Positions 41,474-52,284 of a stretch of DNA of 64,000 bases are shown here, piece after piece (within the stretch, counting starts at the first letter, position 1; each line of letters opens with the position of its first letter). Under the pieces are notes generated by a model. It saw nothing but the letters and a program-made list of their open reading frames with translations, was not told where the DNA came from and searched no databases. Made by a program: the position numbers and the translations under genes. The stretch is from Occallatibacter gabretensis (GTDB lineage: Bacteria > Acidobacteriota > Terriglobia > Terriglobales > Acidobacteriaceae), in the NCBI RefSeq assembly GCF_001449115.1, contig NZ_LAIJ01000009.1, forward strand, positions 1,742,114 to 1,806,113. The letters are read 5' to 3'.

Positions 41474-42316
41474 TCAGTTCCAACGCCCCCGGTTGTTGTG
41501 CTCATCATCGTCATCGTCTATCTGACGGCCGCGGCTGTCCAGGCGAACGGTGCGGCCCTGCTTCTTCATGTAGACCTCAAACTTGCGTCCGGCGCGGCGG
41601 CGCTTCCAGCGGTAATAGTTGTTGCGCAGGGCGTACCAGCGCTCGCTGAAGGAAAAACCGATGCCGCGCTTTGAGCTTTGCAAGCCGGCGCGAGCGGGAG
41701 CAAGACGAATGTAAAGCAGCGCGGCCAGCGCTCCGCCAATCTGGGCGAAGGCGATGAGCCTGTTCTGGCCGAAGAGCGTGGCGAAGGTGATGAGCGCGTA
41801 AATGGCGGCCAGGTACTTGGCTTTGATGCCGATCACGAAGAACATGAGGAACTGAACGTCGCCGAAGAGAACGCCGATGGCGATGAGCATTCCGAAAACT
41901 GCGCCCATGCAGCCGGCGAGCGGCGCTTCAGGTAGATCGAATCCGAACCTGCCCGCTGCGAACTCCAGAAGAATGGCGGCGGCGGCGGTGCCAAGAACGC
42001 TCCAAATGTAGAGGCCGGTGACAAAGCGCGAACCACGATGGCTCTCAAGAAAGCTGGCGAGAAACCAAAGCGAAAGCAGCTCCAGGAGCGTATTGAGCAG
42101 CGCTGGGTGAACGAGACTGTAGGTGAATGGCTGCCAGAACCTGCCACTGAGAAAATCTGTCGGGGTAAGCGCCAGATGCAGGACGATTGCATTCCCGTAG
42201 TGCGCCAGATTCAGGATGAGCAGCGCGAAGAAGGCGGCAAGATTGATGAGGACGAGGCGACGCGTAGCTCCGCTGAAGTCGGGAAAGGCGAGAGGTAGTT
42301 GGCCCATGCGAGGCAT
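41474..42316 (-). CDS. Rhomboid-fold membrane protein, catalytic residues missing
   Basis: 280-residue polytopic protein of rhomboid fold: FTYSLVHPALLNTLLELLSL resembles the second helix of GlpG-type rhomboids, and six or so membrane segments follow. The nucleophile motif GxSG is GCMG here (about residues 135-138), and the catalytic His of the last helix is Gln (AFAQIGGALAALLY). Both members of the Ser-His dyad are therefore gone and it should be a pseudoprotease, like the iRhoms/derlins that bind rather than cut. The basic linker (KRRRAGRKFEVYMKK) leads to an acidic end (DDDDDEHNN). ATG 42316 is the likely start; the frame is open to 42385. Confidence 0.75.
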   Translation of the reverse strand: MPRMGQLPLAFPDFSGATRRLVLINLAAFFALLILNLAHYGNAIVLHLALTPTDFLSGRFWQPFTYSLVHPALLNTLLELLSLWFLASFLESHRGSRFVTGLYIWSVLGTAAAAILLEFAAGRFGFDLPEAPLAGCMGAVFGMLIAIGVLFGDVQFLMFFVIGIKAKYLAAIYALITFATLFGQNRLIAFAQIGGALAALLYIRLAPARAGLQSSKRGIGFSFSERWYALRNNYYRWKRRRAGRKFEVYMKKQGRTVRLDSRGRQIDDDDDEHNNRGRWN

Positions 42317-42403
42317 CGTTTGCAGGTTCCAGTTTACAGGCCCGGGGGGCGGATGACAGCGGCTGAGGCAATCCTCCGCTGTCATCCGTAATGAATTGTC
42401 CCG

Positions 42404-43873
42404 CTATGGAACAACTACCAGGCTGCGGTGGCCGGCGGCATCGACGGCGCGGACGCCGAAGATGACGTTGTCCTTGGAGACGGGGACAGTGATCGTAATG
42501 GGGCCTGGCTCGATGGTGGCTGGTACAGGCACTCGCTGCGCATATTGCCAGTAGAAAGAAGTGGTTTCGCGCCAAAGCAACTCGTAGTAGTCCACGGTAC
42601 CGGGTGAAGGATCCCACTTGAGCGTGGTGCCGTTTTCGAGCTTCTGAGTATCCAAAGTGATTTTGGCCGGCGCGCCGGGGGATGAGGCCAGCGTGGCGAG
42701 CGTAGCGGCGTTGAGGCGCGCAACTCGCGCCACATAATTGGTGTCTACGAACTGCAGCAGGTCGCCTTTGATGGGCGTATCGCTGAGCACAACATTCTGG
42801 TGCTGATGGTTGTAGTCTTCGCGCCATTCAGTAAAGCGAACAGCGGCAAAGCCCTGCTGATTGAAGGAAGAGTGATCACCGCCGCGAAGATAGCGATCCG
42901 GGCGCGCGACGAGGAAAGGAGCAAAAGCATCTGTACCGGAGGCCGGCAAGTAAGCCCGGGCGATATCCGCAATAGCGCGGGCAAGCTGCCGGCTGGGCGA
43001 GTCACTCTCCCCGCCAATGGCGCGGATGCGGCGAGCCTGCTCCGGCGTAGCTGCCACGGGAACTCCTTCAGAGAAGACGCGGACGCGATCCTTCATCTGG
43101 AGCGTGTCGCCGGGTGTAGTGTTGCCGCCCACGATGTCGTTGTTGAGGACGGCGTCAAGTTTTCCATTTTCGCCCTGCCAGCCCTCGTCTTTCATGAGCT
43201 TGGCCAGATGCGCGGAGCCGAAAAGGCCCTGTTCTTCGCCGGGAACGGTGAGAAAGATGATGGTGCCAGGAAAGCGGAGCTTGGAGAGCGCACGGGCGGA
43301 CTCGATGGAGACAGATGAGCCGGAGGCATCGTCATTTGCGCCTGGCGCGTCGCCGGAAGTGTCACCCCAGTTCTTGAAGGAATTAGAGTTCATGGAGTCG
43401 TAATGACCTGTCACCAGGACGATGTGTTTGGCGAGTACAGGATCTGTTCCACGAAGAATGGCGTAGATATTGGTCAGCTGCGTCGGCTTGACGATGCGGC
43501 TGCGAGGGCCGGAGTCCGGCTCCTGGATGAAGATGTCGCGCTTGACCTCAAGACAGTTGCCGCACGCGGTGGAAATACGCGTGAACTCGTCGAAGATCCA
43601 GTCAGCGGCGGCCTGCACACCCTTGCCGGCGGGCAGAGTAGAGTCATTGACGGAGGCGGTGTTACGCGTGCCGAAACCAACTAGAGTTTCAATCGTCTGA
43701 TGAATTCGAGCAGCGTCAATGGAAGAGATGGCGCGGGCGATGGCCGGATCGGCCACGGGCGCGGGAACAGGCGCGGCGTTGAGCGTATAGTCGGGCTGCT
43801 GGGCAATGGTGTTTGGAGCGGATGCGAAAGCTGTAACGAGCGCGGAGGCAAGAAGAAGGAGCGAGGGTTTCAT
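42404..43873 (-). CDS. Exported M28 family aminopeptidase
   Basis: 489-residue exported zinc metallopeptidase. Signal peptide MKPSLLLLASALVTAFASA, then an M28 domain with the zinc-ligand motifs GHYDS, GANDDASG, GEEQGLFGS, NNDIVGG and HSSFNQQGFAAVRF. A short fibronectin-like C-terminal domain (APAKITLDTQKLENGTTLKW in part, then VPVSKDNVIFGVRAVDAAGH) follows. ATG 43873 has GGAGA eight bases upstream; seven further codons are open. Stands 18 codons' length apart from the rhomboid-like gene and could share its transcript. Confidence 0.9.
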   Translation of the reverse strand: MKPSLLLLASALVTAFASAPNTIAQQPDYTLNAAPVPAPVADPAIARAISSIDAARIHQTIETLVGFGTRNTASVNDSTLPAGKGVQAAADWIFDEFTRISTACGNCLEVKRDIFIQEPDSGPRSRIVKPTQLTNIYAILRGTDPVLAKHIVLVTGHYDSMNSNSFKNWGDTSGDAPGANDDASGSSVSIESARALSKLRFPGTIIFLTVPGEEQGLFGSAHLAKLMKDEGWQGENGKLDAVLNNDIVGGNTTPGDTLQMKDRVRVFSEGVPVAATPEQARRIRAIGGESDSPSRQLARAIADIARAYLPASGTDAFAPFLVARPDRYLRGGDHSSFNQQGFAAVRFTEWREDYNHQHQNVVLSDTPIKGDLLQFVDTNYVARVARLNAATLATLASSPGAPAKITLDTQKLENGTTLKWDPSPGTVDYYELLWRETTSFYWQYAQRVPVPATIEPGPITITVPVSKDNVIFGVRAVDAAGHRSLVVVP

Positions 43874-44101
43874 GAACAGGTCTCCGGATGGCATGATAGG
43901 GAGAGCAAATGCACAGATTTTGACGTCCGAGCCTCTTGACCTGACGGGGTGGTCCGTCTAAAACTAGCCAAGCGTACCAAGCTATCTCCGGCATCTTGGA
44001 AGAGGCCGAAAGTCCAATAGCATGGAGATAACTTCAAAAGCAGTATCGCCATCGTACAGGACGGCGAAGAAATTTTCATTGGGAAGGATGAGGAGGCTGC
44101 C

Positions 44102-44305
44102 ATGACCAGCTGCCCTGAGTGTGATAACGAACTGGACCTTGAACTCGACGAGATCGCGGAGGGCGATGTGGTTGCCTGCGATGAGTGCGGTTCGGAGTTT
44201 GAAATAGTAGCCGTGGAACCGCTGGAGCTTGCACCCGTGGGCGACGAGCTTGACGAGGACGAGGACGAGTACTCCGACGAAGAGGAAGAGGAAGACGAAG
44301 AATGA
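44102..44305 (+). CDS. LysW-like zinc-ribbon acidic mini-protein
   Basis: 67-residue protein. CPEC (C4, C7) and CDEC (C26, C29) make a zinc ribbon spaced as in LysW, the amino-group carrier protein of lysine/arginine synthesis, and ELDLELDEIAEGD and EFEIVAVEPLEL match its core. The tail is different: instead of ending EDWGE near residue 54, it runs on as a long Asp/Glu stretch (DEDEDEYSDEEEEEDEE) ending in Glu. No lysX/argX or other carrier-pathway gene is nearby, so a biosynthetic role is unproven. AGGAGG precedes the ATG. Overlaps the next gene by 4 nt. Confidence 0.8.
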   Translation: MTSCPECDNELDLELDEIAEGDVVACDECGSEFEIVAVEPLELAPVGDELDEDEDEYSDEEEEEDEE

Positions 44306-44688
44306 GGAGTGGAGTACGACTTGCGGTACGAGGGCTTTGCTTCGGCATGCTCCTTGGCTTGGTTGCGCTGGCGCCTGATACAGGACTGAGCGGGCGAGGC
44401 CTGACCGCATACGCGCAGACGAACTATGGCCAGCGCGTGGTGAATGGCGTGGTGCTGAGCGCGGATGGTGTCGTGCTGACCAGCGCCACGGTATTTCTGC
44501 AGAATACGAAAAACAAGTCGATCCGCAGTTATACAACCGCGGCCGATGGGCATTTCCGCTTTGCGCAGGTGAATATGTCAGAGGATTTCGATCTATGGGC
44601 GGAAAAGGACAGCAAGAAAAGCCCTTCCAAGACGATCAGCTCATGGGATTCCCGCAAGGACGTGTCAGTGGAGCTGCGAATCAAGTAG
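44302..44688 (+). CDS. Exported carboxypeptidase-regulatory-like domain protein
   Basis: 128-residue protein: signal peptide (residues about 1-38, ending TAYAQ) and a single beta-sandwich domain of the carboxypeptidase regulatory-like/SdrD-B type (RVVNGVVLSADGVVLTSATV, KSIRSYTTAADGHFRFAQV, DFDLWAEK). Such domains occur at the start of TonB-dependent transporters; here it is free-standing. ATGA overlap with the LysW-like gene implies coupled translation of a cytoplasmic and an exported product, which is unexplained. Confidence 0.8.
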   Translation: MRSGVRLAVRGLCFGMLLGLVALAPDTGLSGRGLTAYAQTNYGQRVVNGVVLSADGVVLTSATVFLQNTKNKSIRSYTTAADGHFRFAQVNMSEDFDLWAEKDSKKSPSKTISSWDSRKDVSVELRIK

Positions 44689-44845
44689 CGCCACCCGATA
44701 GTGAAGACAAGGCAATTTTTGTTCAGTCATACTGGCGGGCCGGAACGATTGTTCCGGCCTGTTCACTTTTTGTGCAGAGGTTTGCCGCGCGCATTTGAGC
44801 GCACTCGAATTTTTCCCTTAACAACTTTCAACGGCATGCGATACA

Positions 44846-46332
44846 GTGCTTGCCATGCCGATCCAGCAAGAACGGAAACGCTCTCTTTGGGCCGCCTTAT
44901 GCCTTGTTCTCTCCACTGCGCTCCCCGCGCTAACACAGCAAAGCCAGCAACCGCCGCCGCTGGCGGATGCCGGTCCGGTTCTCCATATCAGCACGCGTGA
45001 AGCGGTGCTGGATGTGATCGTGCGCGCCAAGGACCGCACTGCCGTTGCGGATCTGGCGGAGAGCGACTTCCAGACATTTGACGTTCCCAAGCACGGAGAC
45101 AAGACTCCGCGCCGCATTTTGTCCGTGCGCGTGATTGATCCGAACAAGGATGCAAGCCGCTCAGGCGCCAATGAAAATGGCTTCCATGTCAGCTCTGGAG
45201 CTGTGTGTGCGCTGCAGGCCACCACGCATTACCAGATTGCGATCCAGGCCGCGCCAGAGCCGGGATATCACTAGGTGCCGGTAAAGACCATGCGGCCCGG
45301 CGTGACCCTTTCCTATCGGCGGCGGTACTACGTGGGGTTGGCGCCGGATCAGGCCAAGCCAGCCGATCGCAAGGCCGCTACCGAGGATGTTGCGCTGGGC
45401 GAAGCCGCATGCTGGCCTCAACCTTTCCGGCCACGCTTGCGGTTTCCGCTCATGCTCTGGCAGCGCCGGGCGGCAAGGCCACGCGGTACATCGTGGTTGT
45501 AAAACCGGAGTCGCTTGCAGACATTGGCCTTGATGACACCAACCGGCATGTGCAGCTCGATTTCGGCTTGTGTACTTTTGACTCCAGGGGCGGCCTGCTG
45601 CAGTATCTGCATTCGGCCTCAGACCGACAATTGACGGCTGAAGACGCGCAGCGCGCCCAGACGCGCGGCCTGCCGAACCTGCTGGAGGTTCCGGGCGATC
45701 AGCCGCCGGCCATGGCGCGGCTGGTGGTGCGCGATCGCACAACGGGAAGCATGGGCATTGTGGATGTATCGCGTCCCGTCTCACTGGACAACGCTGCAAA
45801 GGAACTGATGGCTCCCAACGGCAACGCCCGCGTGTTTGGCGTGATTACGCCGCATGAGAATGCCTTCTGCGGCGATGTGTATGAGCTATCGACCGGCATA
45901 TCCATGCTGCCTGATTTCTGGAATATCGAGCCGGTCGGGTCCATCTACACTGACAAGCTGGAGGTGTGGGATCAGGATATCTACGGAACGGAAGGCATTC
46001 CCGGAGCTACACACTCCAATCTGTACTTCGGCGTGGATTATTTCGGCGAGTTCTATGTGAGCAAGCCGGGCGAATATGCCTTTGATCTGCAGGCCGACGA
46101 CGGGGCCAAGCTCGAGATCGACAATCAGCAATTGATCGACGACGATGGCCTTCACCCAGTGCAGGCCAAGTCAGCGCATGTGAATCTGGCGGTGGGCAAG
46201 CATACGATTCATGTGCCGTATTTTCAGGGAACGCCGACGCGGCTGGCTCTGGTGCTACAGGTGAAGCCGCCGGGCGGCTCTATGCACGTGTTTAATATGC
46301 AGGAGTTTGCGCCGCCAAAAGCGACGCCGTAA
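44846..46332 (+). pseudogene. VWFA-related/PA14 exported protein, broken by stop and frameshift
   Basis: Three pieces make one gene. Piece 1 (44846-45274) has a signal peptide and the acidobacterial VWFA-related start (STREAVLDVIVRAKDRTAVA, then LAESDFQTFDV), and stops at TAG (45272-45274). The same frame continues VPVKTMRPGVTLSYRRRYYVG to about 45411. There the frame changes by one base (GCATGCTGG, expected GCATGCCTGG), giving LASTFPATLAVSAHAL, KATRYIVVVKPESL and a PA14-like C-terminal domain (about 45900-46290: FYVSKPGEYAFDLQADDGAK) to the stop at 46332. ATG 45409 could restart translation but would lack a signal peptide. One premature stop plus one deletion suggests decay, though sequencing error is possible for the deletion. 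Confidence 0.75.
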
Positions 46333-46386
46333 GAACATGACTAAAGTCCTGTGCCGCTGTGTCGATAACGGACATGGAGGGACTTT

Positions 46387-46614
46387 ATGGCTGGTATTTC
46401 ATTGACCTCAACAACTGCGTCCACTGTGAATGAGCTGATGTCGAACGCTGCATTTTCAACAACCGTGAACGGCAAAACCTACAGCGGGCAGGTGACCTAC
46501 TCCGATGGCGAATATGTGGCCAGCGCCTCCGGAGTGAGCGGCGCGGAGGCCACGGGTTCCAGCGCCCAGGACGCGGAGAACAATCTTTCGGTACGAATCG
46601 ATCAAGTTGTCTAG
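46387..46614 (+). CDS. Small hypothetical protein
   Basis: 75-residue protein, Ser/Thr/Ala/Gly-rich (MAGISLTSTTASTVNELMSN...), ending in LSVRIDQVV. No signal peptide, no family recognised. Its ribosome-binding site GGAGGGAC is excellent, and it ends in a strong terminator, so I regard it as real. Follows the broken VWFA-related gene by 54 nt. Confidence 0.65.
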   Translation: MAGISLTSTTASTVNELMSNAAFSTTVNGKTYSGQVTYSDGEYVASASGVSGAEATGSSAQDAENNLSVRIDQVV

Positions 46615-46632
46615 GCTCTTCTAACCTGGCAT

Positions 46633-46670
46633 AAAAGCCCGCGCACTGGAGTTCCAGTGCGCGGGCTTTT
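46633..46670. terminator. Bidirectional terminator
   Basis: AAAAGCCCGCGCACTGGA (46633-46650) pairs perfectly over 18 bp with TCCAGTGCGCGGGCTTTT (46653-46670). Serves the small gene (+) and gatB (-). Confidence 0.92.
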
Positions 46671-46687
46671 GCATCCTTGGTTTTGCT

Positions 46688-48163
<1,476 letters not shown>

Positions 48164-48188
48164 AAGTTAATTTTAGCGCCTGGGCCGA

Positions 48189-48848
48189 CTATTCCGGATG
48201 GGAGCGGATGTATTGATTTAACTGCTTCTCGCTCCAGTGCTGGCGAATCTCTCCAGTTGCAGCGTCCACTACATAACCTTCGGTATGGCCCATTTCCTTG
48301 CCGCAGTCGGAGGTGTCGTAAACGGAAAACACTAGAACCAACTGACGGGAATCAGGCAACCAGCGGTAGGCTTGCACATTATCTCCGCGTGTTTCGCACC
48401 AGTGGCGTGCTTTGAACGCTTCGAACGCCTTAGAGACAGCGGGAAGTTCTGTGACAGTATCGCCGTCAATTCGGAAAGCGCGAACGCAAAAGCCGCCGAT
48501 TGCTCCTCCATCGCTCCAGGTCACTGCGAAGTGCCGGCTATCGTCCGCCCAGACAACGCTTACACTAGCGGACAATTCCTTGAGAGGAGTTCGTAGTAGT
48601 TCTTTGTCGGCGCGACGAAGGACGAAAAGAGCATCAATCTTATCGCTGGTTGCATCGACGGTGTAACTGAGATTTCCTCGCGTAAATGTATGCTCGGCAC
48701 CCAATGGAAGCCATGTGCAGGTGTGATGCGCACACTGTGCATATCCCGCATCGCTGAAGACTGCAGGTGCGGGAAGTTGAGCGCGGACAGGCAATGCGCC
48801 TGATAGCAGAAATACGGCTGCGTGAATGGGCATTGCCCGTGTGTTCAT
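48189..48848 (-). CDS. Hypothetical exported protein
   Basis: 219-residue exported protein: signal peptide MNTRAMPIHAAVFLLSGALP to about RAQ, then a cysteine-containing domain (AQCAHHTCTW; ARHWCETRG; DTSDCGKEMG) with beta-propeller-like phrases such as VVWADDSRHFAVTWSDGG and YRWLPDSRQLVLVFSV. Function not recognised. Lies 25 nt upstream of gatB on the same strand. Confidence 0.75.
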   Translation of the reverse strand: MNTRAMPIHAAVFLLSGALPVRAQLPAPAVFSDAGYAQCAHHTCTWLPLGAEHTFTRGNLSYTVDATSDKIDALFVLRRADKELLRTPLKELSASVSVVWADDSRHFAVTWSDGGAIGGFCVRAFRIDGDTVTELPAVSKAFEAFKARHWCETRGDNVQAYRWLPDSRQLVLVFSVYDTSDCGKEMGHTEGYVVDAATGEIRQHWSEKQLNQYIRSHPE

Positions 48849-48860
48849 GATGAAGTCAGC

Positions 48861-49739
48861 TTACTGCTTCGTATCGATCGGATGCTGTGTCTTCTCGAAG
48901 AACTCATTCTGCAGCTTCAGGCTATCGGTGTCAGCCTTAATCGCCTTGAGTGCTTCGGCAATCTGCTGCGACCAGAATTTCTGGCCGGCCTCGCCATATT
49001 CCTTCGTAGCTGCAGAGCCTTCGCCGGCGTAGTGGTCAGGAAATTTGGCGTACCACCAAATGCCTGTGTACACCGTGTTCGGCAGACCCTTGAGGCGGTT
49101 CTGGTCGGCGCCGGACTCCTGCTCGGCGCGGTCCATGTGGACGAGATCGGGCCGCGCGGCAAGCATCGCGGCGGTCTCGGTTTCGCCGGCATGCATGTCG
49201 CTCCTGGGGTCGGACTTGTGCTTGGGTCCGCCGGGCGCGTTGCGGCTGGGGATGCCGAAGAGGTAGACAACATAGTCGCGCGGCGTGGCCAGTTGCGCCT
49301 GCGCAAACAGCGGCAGAAGGTACTCATTGCCGCCGTGGCCGTTGACGATCAGTACCTTCTTGCAGCCGTTACGCGCCATCTCCTTCACGGTTTCCTGCAG
49401 CAGGATAAGCTGCGTGGAAAGGCTGTAGGCCACGGTTCCGGGCTCCTGCTGCGCCTCAAAGATCTGGCCGAAGTAATACTCCGGAAAGACGACGGCATAC
49501 TCCTGCTTGACCGCGTTCAGCGCGGCAAAGCGCACGTCGAGCAAGTCAGTGCCGAGCGGCAGATGCGGGCCATGCTTTTCAAGAATTCCGAACGGCAGCA
49601 CGCATGTTCCCTGCGATTGATGAATTGCCGTGACGAAATCGGGCGCAGTCAGCTCTTCCCACTTGGGTGAGAGGGTTTGCGCGTACACAGCGGATGCAGC
49701 AGCGAGCAGAGACACAATAAGCGCAAGTCTGCGAAGCAT
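48861..49739 (-). CDS. Exported creatininase family protein
   Basis: 292-residue protein of the creatininase (creatinine amidohydrolase) family, metal-dependent C-N hydrolases. Metal-ligand motifs: EKHGPHLPLGTDLLD and VNGHGGNE. A signal peptide (MLRRLALIVSLLAAASAVYA) makes it periplasmic, unlike classical cytosolic creatininases; substrate is therefore open. Begins 18 nt after the VOC gene and ends 12 nt before the next, so these three minus-strand genes are probably one transcript. Confidence 0.87.
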   Translation of the reverse strand: MLRRLALIVSLLAAASAVYAQTLSPKWEELTAPDFVTAIHQSQGTCVLPFGILEKHGPHLPLGTDLLDVRFAALNAVKQEYAVVFPEYYFGQIFEAQQEPGTVAYSLSTQLILLQETVKEMARNGCKKVLIVNGHGGNEYLLPLFAQAQLATPRDYVVYLFGIPSRNAPGGPKHKSDPRSDMHAGETETAAMLAARPDLVHMDRAEQESGADQNRLKGLPNTVYTGIWWYAKFPDHYAGEGSAATKEYGEAGQKFWSQQIAEALKAIKADTDSLKLQNEFFEKTQHPIDTKQ

Positions 49740-49757
49740 AAGCGAATTCTCCTGTAC

Positions 49758-50687
49758 TTATTCTGAAGGCGTGGGATCTTGCGCAGTAAAGGCCGAGCAG
49801 CAGGGCTTCTCGGTGGCGTGCCAATTCATCAGCTCCAGCCGAATGCCGTCCGGATCGTAGAGATTGAACTGACCCTTACCGTCTTTGCCAATCTGCGTAT
49901 GCGCGTCGGTGCGGACATCCACAAGCCGGCCACCGCTCTTGAGCGTAGCGTAGCCTGTGTCCACGGAATCCTGCCCGATGGAAAGATGATCGAGCACACC
50001 GAGCGAGCGCTGCGTAATGTTGGCCGGGATGCCATTGCCGGGACCGCTGCTCAGCATGTATTCCAGCCAGTCGTGCGCATCCGGCACCTGCTGGCTGACC
50101 CAGTCAATTTTTTCCGGATTCATGCCGCCGAACCAGTAAGGCTTGAAACCGAGAATCTCGCGGTAGAACGTATCTTCTTTAGCGCGGTCATGAACTGCAA
50201 AGCCAAGGTGAATGATGTGGTGGCCGATGGCATTTGGCGCGTCTACCTTCGCCTTCGGGTTCGGCTGCACAAATTCGACCCTGTTGCCTTCGGGATCGAG
50301 CACGGCGAACCAGCGGCTGCCGTCGGAGCCTTTGCTCACGGCTGCGGGCACCTTCCAGCCTTTGGCGGCGAGATACTTCCGCATGCCTTCGGCAGATTCG
50401 GTGTTGTATGCGGTGTGGTCCAGGCGATTCACGCCCGCATCGGCGGGCAGCGGCAGCACCTCAACGTACTGCGTGTCGGAGAGCGCGTACTTCACGCCCT
50501 GCGGATTCTCCGGATCAGGCATTTTTACCGCGCCAATGATGAAGGTGTAGTAGCGTTCCGTGGCTTTCGGGTCCGACGTGTAAACAGCCAGATGGGAGAT
50601 GCCGGTGATTTTGGGGCGCGCAGGTTGAGCGACGAGCATGGCTGCGGAGCAGGACATTAAAACGGCGACAAAGATTTTGGAGCGCAT
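49758..50687 (-). CDS. Exported two-domain VOC (glyoxalase-fold) protein
   Basis: 309-residue protein with signal peptide (residues 1-21) and two vicinal-oxygen-chelate domains: first from GISHLAVYTSDPKATERYY to NRVEFVQP, second from GHHIIHLGFAVHDRAKEDTFY to DGIRLELMNW. The ligand pattern (H in each opening strand, E in each closing strand) is intact, so metal binding is likely. Possible lyase, dioxygenase or isomerase. First gene of a likely VOC-creatininase-hypothetical operon, divergent from the M20 peptidase. Confidence 0.85.
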   Translation of the reverse strand: MRSKIFVAVLMSCSAAMLVAQPARPKITGISHLAVYTSDPKATERYYTFIIGAVKMPDPENPQGVKYALSDTQYVEVLPLPADAGVNRLDHTAYNTESAEGMRKYLAAKGWKVPAAVSKGSDGSRWFAVLDPEGNRVEFVQPNPKAKVDAPNAIGHHIIHLGFAVHDRAKEDTFYREILGFKPYWFGGMNPEKIDWVSQQVPDAHDWLEYMLSSGPGNGIPANITQRSLGVLDHLSIGQDSVDTGYATLKSGGRLVDVRTDAHTQIGKDGKGQFNLYDPDGIRLELMNWHATEKPCCSAFTAQDPTPSE

Positions 50688-50803
50688 GGATACCTCGATT
50701 TTCTGGACCGCACCACGATAAATCGATTTCTATGAACGGCGCAACGTGAAGCGAACTCAAAATTACGATCGGATTTGCCAAGTTGAAGCCTTACAATTCG
50801 CAC

Positions 50804-52252
50804 ATGCCCTTGAAAGCCTTTGCCTCCTTTGCTGTTATTGGATTGTTTTCTGGCCTATATGTGCAGGCACAGAGCCCGCTTCCCACCACATCTGCCGCTG
50901 ACCGCGCCGAGGCGCGCGAAATCTTCAAGCAGCTGATCGAGATCAACACCACGGACACGCCGAAGGGAAGCGTGACCGCCGGGACCACGGCGATGGAGAA
51001 GCGCTTTCTGGATGCGGGCTTTGCGCGCGAAGACGTAAAGCTGCTTGGCCCGGCGCCGCACAAGATGAACCTGGTGGTTCGCTATCGCGCCGCAGGCACG
51101 CCGGATGCAAAGCCGGTGCTGTTTCTGTGCCACATGGACGTGGTGGAGGCTCTGCCCTCGGACTGGCACACCAATCCCTTCGAGTTTGTGGAGAAAGACG
51201 GCTACGTGTACGGCCGCGGCACGCAGGACATGAAAGACAGCGACGCCGCACTGGTGGCCACTTTTTTGCGGCTGCATCGCGAGGGTTACAAACCCAAGCG
51301 CGACCTGATTCTGGCGCTGACGGCGGACGAAGAAGGCGGCGAGTACAACGGCGCGCAGTGGCTGGTGCAGCAGCATCGCGATCTGGTGGGTGCGGCCTAT
51401 GTCATCAATCCGGATTCGGGCGGTGTGGAACTGGAGCACGGCAAGGCGGTGGTAGCCGCCGTGGAAGCAACGGAAAAGGTCTATGCCGACTACCAGATCA
51501 CGGCGACGAATCGCGGCGGACACAGCAGCCTGCCGCGGCCTGACAACGCAATCTACGAGCTGACGACGGCTCTGAACACGCTTTCCGGCTACAGCTTTCC
51601 CTTTGAGTTGAATGAGGTGACGCGCACCTATTTTGCGAGTCTCGAAAAGCAGGAGCCCGAGCAGACCGCGGCAGACATTCACGCCATTCTTGCCACGCCG
51701 CCGGACCTGTCTGCTGCGGCGCGGCTGAGCGCGGACCCGAGCATGAATTCGAATTTCCGCACCACCTGCGTGGCCACGCGCCTCTCAGCCGGACACGCCA
51801 ACAACGCGCTGCCGCAGACGGCGCAGGCCAACGTAAACTGCCGCATCTTTCCGGGCCACTCGCCGGAGGAGATTCGTCAGCAGCTGATTACGCTCTTTGG
51901 CGACGAGAAGCTGACGGTGAAATATGTGACGGATTCCGGCCATGTGCTGGAAAAAGCCTCGGACAGAAAGGCAATGGACCCGCCTAAGCCGATTGCAGAG
52001 GTCTTCGAGCCGTTGACGCGGCTCACACAGGCCATCTGGCCGGGCGTGCCGATCACGCCGATCATGGAAAACGGCGCGAGCGATTCGATTTACTTCGCCT
52101 GGGCGGGTATTCCCTGCTATGGCTACTCGGCGGTCGCACTGGAGCGCGGCGACGAGCGGGCCCACGGACAAGACGAACGCCTGCCAATGGATTCATACTG
52201 GAAGTCGCTGGACTTCTTCTATGCGTTTGCAAAGGAAGTGGGCGGGAAGTAA
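50804..52252 (+). CDS. Exported M20/M25/M40 family metallopeptidase
   Basis: 482-residue exported di-zinc peptidase. Signal peptide MPLKAFASFAVIGLFSGLYV, then zinc-ligand motifs LFLCHMDVVEA, YGRGTQDMKDSDAA and ADEEGGEYNG; the inserted dimerisation domain contains NRGGHSSLPRPDNA. ATG 50804 gives the signal peptide; a TTG at 50783 is less likely. Related acidobacterial enzymes are annotated as carboxypeptidases or dipeptidases; exact specificity unknown. Followed 32 nt later by tdk. Confidence 0.9.
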   Translation: MPLKAFASFAVIGLFSGLYVQAQSPLPTTSAADRAEAREIFKQLIEINTTDTPKGSVTAGTTAMEKRFLDAGFAREDVKLLGPAPHKMNLVVRYRAAGTPDAKPVLFLCHMDVVEALPSDWHTNPFEFVEKDGYVYGRGTQDMKDSDAALVATFLRLHREGYKPKRDLILALTADEEGGEYNGAQWLVQQHRDLVGAAYVINPDSGGVELEHGKAVVAAVEATEKVYADYQITATNRGGHSSLPRPDNAIYELTTALNTLSGYSFPFELNEVTRTYFASLEKQEPEQTAADIHAILATPPDLSAAARLSADPSMNSNFRTTCVATRLSAGHANNALPQTAQANVNCRIFPGHSPEEIRQQLITLFGDEKLTVKYVTDSGHVLEKASDRKAMDPPKPIAEVFEPLTRLTQAIWPGVPITPIMENGASDSIYFAWAGIPCYGYSAVALERGDERAHGQDERLPMDSYWKSLDFFYAFAKEVGGK

Positions 52253-52284
52253 GTTTTGTCTTGGAAATCGGGATATAGCAAAAA

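Noticed and set aside
43870..44553. Ser-rich minus-strand frames opposite the LysW-like gene
   Set aside because: The poly-Ser string is only the complement of the GAA/GAG/GAC codons of the acidic tail.
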